Positions 5,975-8,360 of a stretch of DNA of 8,360 bases are shown in pieces. This stretch comes from JAYUHK01 sp043767025. GTDB lineage: Bacteria; Bacteroidota; Bacteroidia; Chitinophagales; Saprospiraceae. The notes under the pieces are model-generated. The model was not told the DNA's origin, made no database searches, and saw only the letters and a list, made by a program, of their open reading frames with translations. The DNA lies in assembly GCA_043767025.1 (NCBI GenBank), contig JAYUHK010000098.1, positions 1-8,360 of the forward strand, given 5' to 3'. Every line of letters begins with the position of its first letter. Positions within the stretch are counted from its first letter, which is position 1. The position numbers were made by a program, and so were the translations under genes.

Positions 5975-6844
5975 TTATTTTTTTGGAGCTTGGCTGCCGT
6001 AAGAGTTGCCGAATACATATCCTACTCGAAGTCCGCTACTAAACCCAACTTTATTGAATGTCCCTATTTCTCCACTATTGGCAGAAGGTACAATAGGAAT
6101 ACAGTCTGGACAAGTAATATAAGCAGGATTCTTGACGTTGTTGAGATCAAATGCGTAGCCGATGCCGAAAAAAAGCTCGATAGAAAGATGCTCTGCCAAA
6201 ACCCACTGCCTACCGAAATTCAGAATCAGGCCTCCTTTTGTGCTGCTCAAATAAGATAATTCTCTAATAGACCCATATTTTTGATAATTAAATTTGGTAT
6301 AATTGATATAAAATTCGGGCTTGATAAAATAGTCGGCTAAAATGTGAGCGTTGCGAGCGGCTTTTTTTCCGTCGCTGCTCAGATTGACTTTTCCTGCTAC
6401 GCCGATGCCGAAACCCGAATTGCTGGTTTTTGGATCATCGAATCCGATGCCCTGAAAGCGCAGAATCCCTTCGACCGAATATTGAGGACTCAACGCGTGT
6501 TCGTAGCCCAACGTGAATCCATCATTAAAAATGGAGGTAAAACCAATTTTCAGGTTGGAAGTTTTGTCGTTGAAGTAGTAATTTTTTTGGATACTTTCGC
6601 CGCTCAACGGGTCGGGACTGCCATCAAAAAGTTTAATGTCTTTGATAACTGTTCGTTCCAGCGTGATGACGCGGTCGATTTTGCTCCCAAAAATTTTGTA
6701 TTTCACTTCGGTTTCGCCCAACTCGATGATAGTAGCTTTTACGCGCGTACCGTCGTTGAGCGTGATGATGTCTTGTGCAGATAAACGAATGTGCGACGCA
6801 ATAAGCAATGTCACAAATAGACTGAATTTGATAAATTTTTTCAT
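5975..6844 (-). CDS. Outer-membrane beta-barrel-type protein with N-terminal 'D-x-I-x-L-x-D-G' module, function unknown
   Basis: 289 residues. Signal peptide at 1-24 (ends LSAQ, mature protein starts D25). Residues about 25-75 are a small beta module starting DIITLNDGTRVKATI and ending IKDIKLFDG. Residues about 88-280 alternate hydrophobic and polar positions with many aromatics and Gly, as in a small outer-membrane beta-barrel. Examples are LKIGFTS, FTLGYEHAL, KPEFYINY, LILNFGRQWV, IELFFGIGYAF and LRVGYVFG. A CPDC pair (245-248) sits in a stretch that the neighbouring paralogue lacks. The stretch from about residue 58 to the end aligns throughout with the partial gene at 7722-8360. It is the last gene of a three-gene group and is followed by tandem hairpins. 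The barrel is inferred from pattern only; no enzymatic motif is seen. Confidence 0.82.
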   Translation of the reverse strand: MKKFIKFSLFVTLLIASHIRLSAQDIITLNDGTRVKATIIELGETEVKYKIFGSKIDRVITLERTVIKDIKLFDGSPDPLSGESIQKNYYFNDKTSNLKIGFTSIFNDGFTLGYEHALSPQYSVEGILRFQGIGFDDPKTSNSGFGIGVAGKVNLSSDGKKAARNAHILADYFIKPEFYINYTKFNYQKYGSIRELSYLSSTKGGLILNFGRQWVLAEHLSIELFFGIGYAFDLNNVKNPAYITCPDCIPIVPSANSGEIGTFNKVGFSSGLRVGYVFGNSYGSQAPKK

Positions 6845-6907
6845 AATTTTAAGAGTTTTAGATTTATTAATTTTTAAGAATTTATTTTTATTGTTGTTTG
6901 AGAGTGA

Positions 6908-7696
6908 TTAAGCAAACAATATAAACAGCAGGACTAATGGCGAAGAAAAAATGGACTTCAATGCCAAGAAAATCAACAAAAGCATCACCGAAAGAGCCAA
7001 TATTATCCAACCTCCAGTCACGGCAGCTCGAGCTTTGGAGCGACTTTCTGGCGTGTATTTGTTGGGGTTGTCTGCATAATTGTTCAAACTTTTATTGCCT
7101 AAATAAATAGCCGCGATGGACGTAAAAAAAATAGCTGGCAATAAAATAAATCCTGCAAGCAGGGCAAGAAGCGCGTTGGAGGCATTGGGTTCTTCCATTT
7201 TTCTTGATGTCCCGTCAGTTTTATTTTGGTTGGTATTGCCTATCACTTCCTTGCGACCGTCCGCATATTTGAGCATAAAAACTTCGCTCTGGTAGATAGA
7301 ACTCGACAACAGTGGGTTCAGCTCTCCGCAATTATTAAACGTGACAAACTCGCTGTTGGTACCCAATATCTTTGCGTCTATCTCGTCCCCATTTTTTAGA
7401 ATAATCTTGTCACAAGATACGTTATTTTTTACAACTGGCGTAGTGTCTGCGGCGGATAAATATTTGAGTTGGCGGCGCAGCTTCCAATTTATTATTTTGA
7501 AAGCGATTTTTTCTCGCCAAGTCAGTTTCCTACCCAACTGCTTCGACAGGATTTCGGTAGATATTTTTGAAAAATTTGTTGATTCCGTGACCGCTGTTGG
7601 ACTCGGTTTGCTCACCAAAACCGCCGCCTCCGCCACAGACAGATTACCGCCTAACGCTAAAAACAGTACACACAAAATTTGAATTATCTTTTTCAT
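6908..7696 (-). CDS. Signal-peptide protein with 'D-x-I-x-L-x-N-G' module and C-terminal membrane segments, function unknown
   Basis: 262 residues. Residues 1-25 are a signal peptide (MKKIIQ, hydrophobic core, AEA). A basic amphipathic stretch LTWREKIAFKIINWKLRRQLK lies at 58-78; similar 'EK-hydrophobic-K' segments recur in small Bacteroidota envelope proteins. Residues about 95-152 carry the module CDKIILKNGDEIDAKIL, ending in FMLKYADGRKEVI, which resembles the start of the neighbouring barrel protein. After a polar linker come two strong membrane segments (about 174-199 and 226-247), separated by a polar loop with KSLNNYADNPNKY, and a hydrophobic C-terminus (252-262). The double-helix part resembles DUF4190-like regions, but this is only an impression. 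It lies 25 nt after the upstream barrel gene and 63 nt before the next one, so it is probably co-transcribed with both paralogues. Function is unknown. Confidence 0.8.
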   Translation of the reverse strand: MKKIIQILCVLFLALGGNLSVAEAAVLVSKPSPTAVTESTNFSKISTEILSKQLGRKLTWREKIAFKIINWKLRRQLKYLSAADTTPVVKNNVSCDKIILKNGDEIDAKILGTNSEFVTFNNCGELNPLLSSSIYQSEVFMLKYADGRKEVIGNTNQNKTDGTSRKMEEPNASNALLALLAGFILLPAIFFTSIAAIYLGNKSLNNYADNPNKYTPESRSKARAAVTGGWIILALSVMLLLIFLALKSIFSSPLVLLFILFA

Positions 7697-7721
7697 TTGA
7701 TGATTTTTTAGAAATAAAAAA

Positions 7722-8360
7722 TTATTTTTTTAAGGTCTTTGGTTTTGTTCCAAACACATAGCCAACTCTGATGCCGCCAGCGAGTACCCTTTTTCTAAAA
7801 GACAGCATTTCGCCACCTACTATGCTTAGTTCCGAAGAACTAAACCCGTAGCCAGTATATAAATCAACAGAAAAGCGGTTGTTGATTACCCATTCTCTAC
7901 CAAAATTTAAGATAAAAGCTGTATGGTAAGTCTCTCGGTCGGTAGAACGAGATTTCTCGTCATACCAGTTGTAGATTAAAAATAGTTCTGGCTTCACGTA
8001 AGCGTCGTCGAGAATGTGCGCTCTCCGAGTCGCTCTTTTGCTGGGACTGATGCTGCTATATCTGTATGCCACGCTCAACGAAAGATTTCGAAAATCAGAG
8101 GCGTATTCGTCAAAATTAATTCCTTGATAGCGCGCCGTAATCTCGCAGGCTGACAAAGAAGTCAAAGACCGCTCATAAGACAGACTAACACCATTGAGTA
8201 AAAAGGAAGTAAAACCAACTTTTATAATGTTTTTATGGTCGTTGTAATAATAATTAGTAGCCATATTGTCTTTTGCTAAAATATCTGAACCGCTACCTTC
8301 CTCCATTTTTACTTTAGCTACGAGCGTCCGACTGATAGAAATAACACGGTTGCTGCGGTC
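7722..8360 (-). CDS. Partial outer-membrane beta-barrel-type protein, paralogue of the gene at 5975-6844
   Basis: The reading frame stays open to the window edge, so the 5' end is missing. The Met codon at 8304-8306 is not the true start: the 18 codons before it encode a stretch (RVISISRTLVAKVK) that aligns with residues 58-71 of the paralogue (RVITLERTVIKDIK). The visible 212 residues then match it throughout: NYYYNDHKNIIKVGFTS vs NYYFNDKTSNLKIGFTS, RAHILDDAYVKPELF vs NAHILADYFIKPEFY, FILNFGREWV vs LILNFGRQWV, and GGIRVGYVFG vs SGLRVGYVFG. The missing part probably holds a signal peptide and the rest of the small N-terminal module. It lacks the CPDC-containing insert of the paralogue. The downstream gene starts 25 nt after its stop, so it belongs to the same transcription unit. 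Function is unknown. Confidence 0.82.
   Translation of the reverse strand, partial: DRSNRVISISRTLVAKVKMEEGSGSDILAKDNMATNYYYNDHKNIIKVGFTSFLLNGVSLSYERSLTSLSACEITARYQGINFDEYASDFRNLSLSVAYRYSSISPSKRATRRAHILDDAYVKPELFLIYNWYDEKSRSTDRETYHTAFILNFGREWVINNRFSVDLYTGYGFSSSELSIVGGEMLSFRKRVLAGGIRVGYVFGTKPKTLKK

Noticed and set aside
6344..6784. Plus-strand frame of 146 codons antisense to the barrel gene
   Set aside because: The opposite strand encodes a signal peptide protein with a clear paralogue next door; the antisense product shows no known motif.
8304..8306. ATG on the minus strand as the start of the last gene
   Set aside because: The 18 codons upstream to the window edge are open and align with the paralogue, so this Met is internal and the gene is truncated by the window.

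Overview
The window looks like chromosomal DNA of a member of the Bacteroidota. It is A+T-rich, two proteins end in type IX secretion (T9SS) C-terminal sorting domains, and there is a lipoprotein FKBP-type prolyl isomerase. Two promoters resemble the Bacteroidota TTG / TAnnTTTG pattern rather than the E. coli -35/-10. The genus cannot be named from this sequence. All eight convincing protein genes lie on the minus strand, so transcription runs from high to low coordinates. No tRNA, rRNA, CRISPR array, transposase or phage gene was seen.

Reading in the direction of transcription, 8360 to 5975 holds three genes. They are a beta-barrel-type protein cut by the window edge, a signal-peptide protein with C-terminal membrane segments, and a second complete beta-barrel-type protein that is a clear paralogue of the first. 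The two complete genes share a short 'D-x-I-x-L-x-N/D-G' N-terminal module, and the third keeps what looks like the end of the same module. The group ends in two tandem hairpins, one of them a strong intrinsic terminator. Function is unknown, and this is the most novel-looking locus here.

From 5756 to 3343 lies a housekeeping operon: a DHH/DHHA1 phosphoesterase of the NrnA type, a lipoprotein with two FKBP-like domains, and nucleoside diphosphate kinase (ndk). It has a recognisable promoter just upstream and an A/T-rich hairpin after ndk.

From 3034 to 149 lie a small T9SS-exported protein with its own strong terminator, a DinB/YfiT-type putative metal-dependent thiol transferase, and a secreted M43-type zinc metalloprotease with a T9SS sorting domain. 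This roughly 3 kb block lies between two 101-bp direct repeat copies (5-105 and 3084-3184) that match at 97 of 101 positions. The segment may therefore have been inserted, or could be lost, by recombination. The repeats may themselves be a short mobile or dispersed element.

The promoters proposed for the metalloprotease and for nrnA share one architecture on the minus strand: TTG, 20 nt, then GAnnTTTGCGCC. No decisively new multi-gene system can be claimed from sequence alone. The best candidates for follow-up are the three-gene envelope cluster, the 101-bp repeat pair, and the conserved hairpins.
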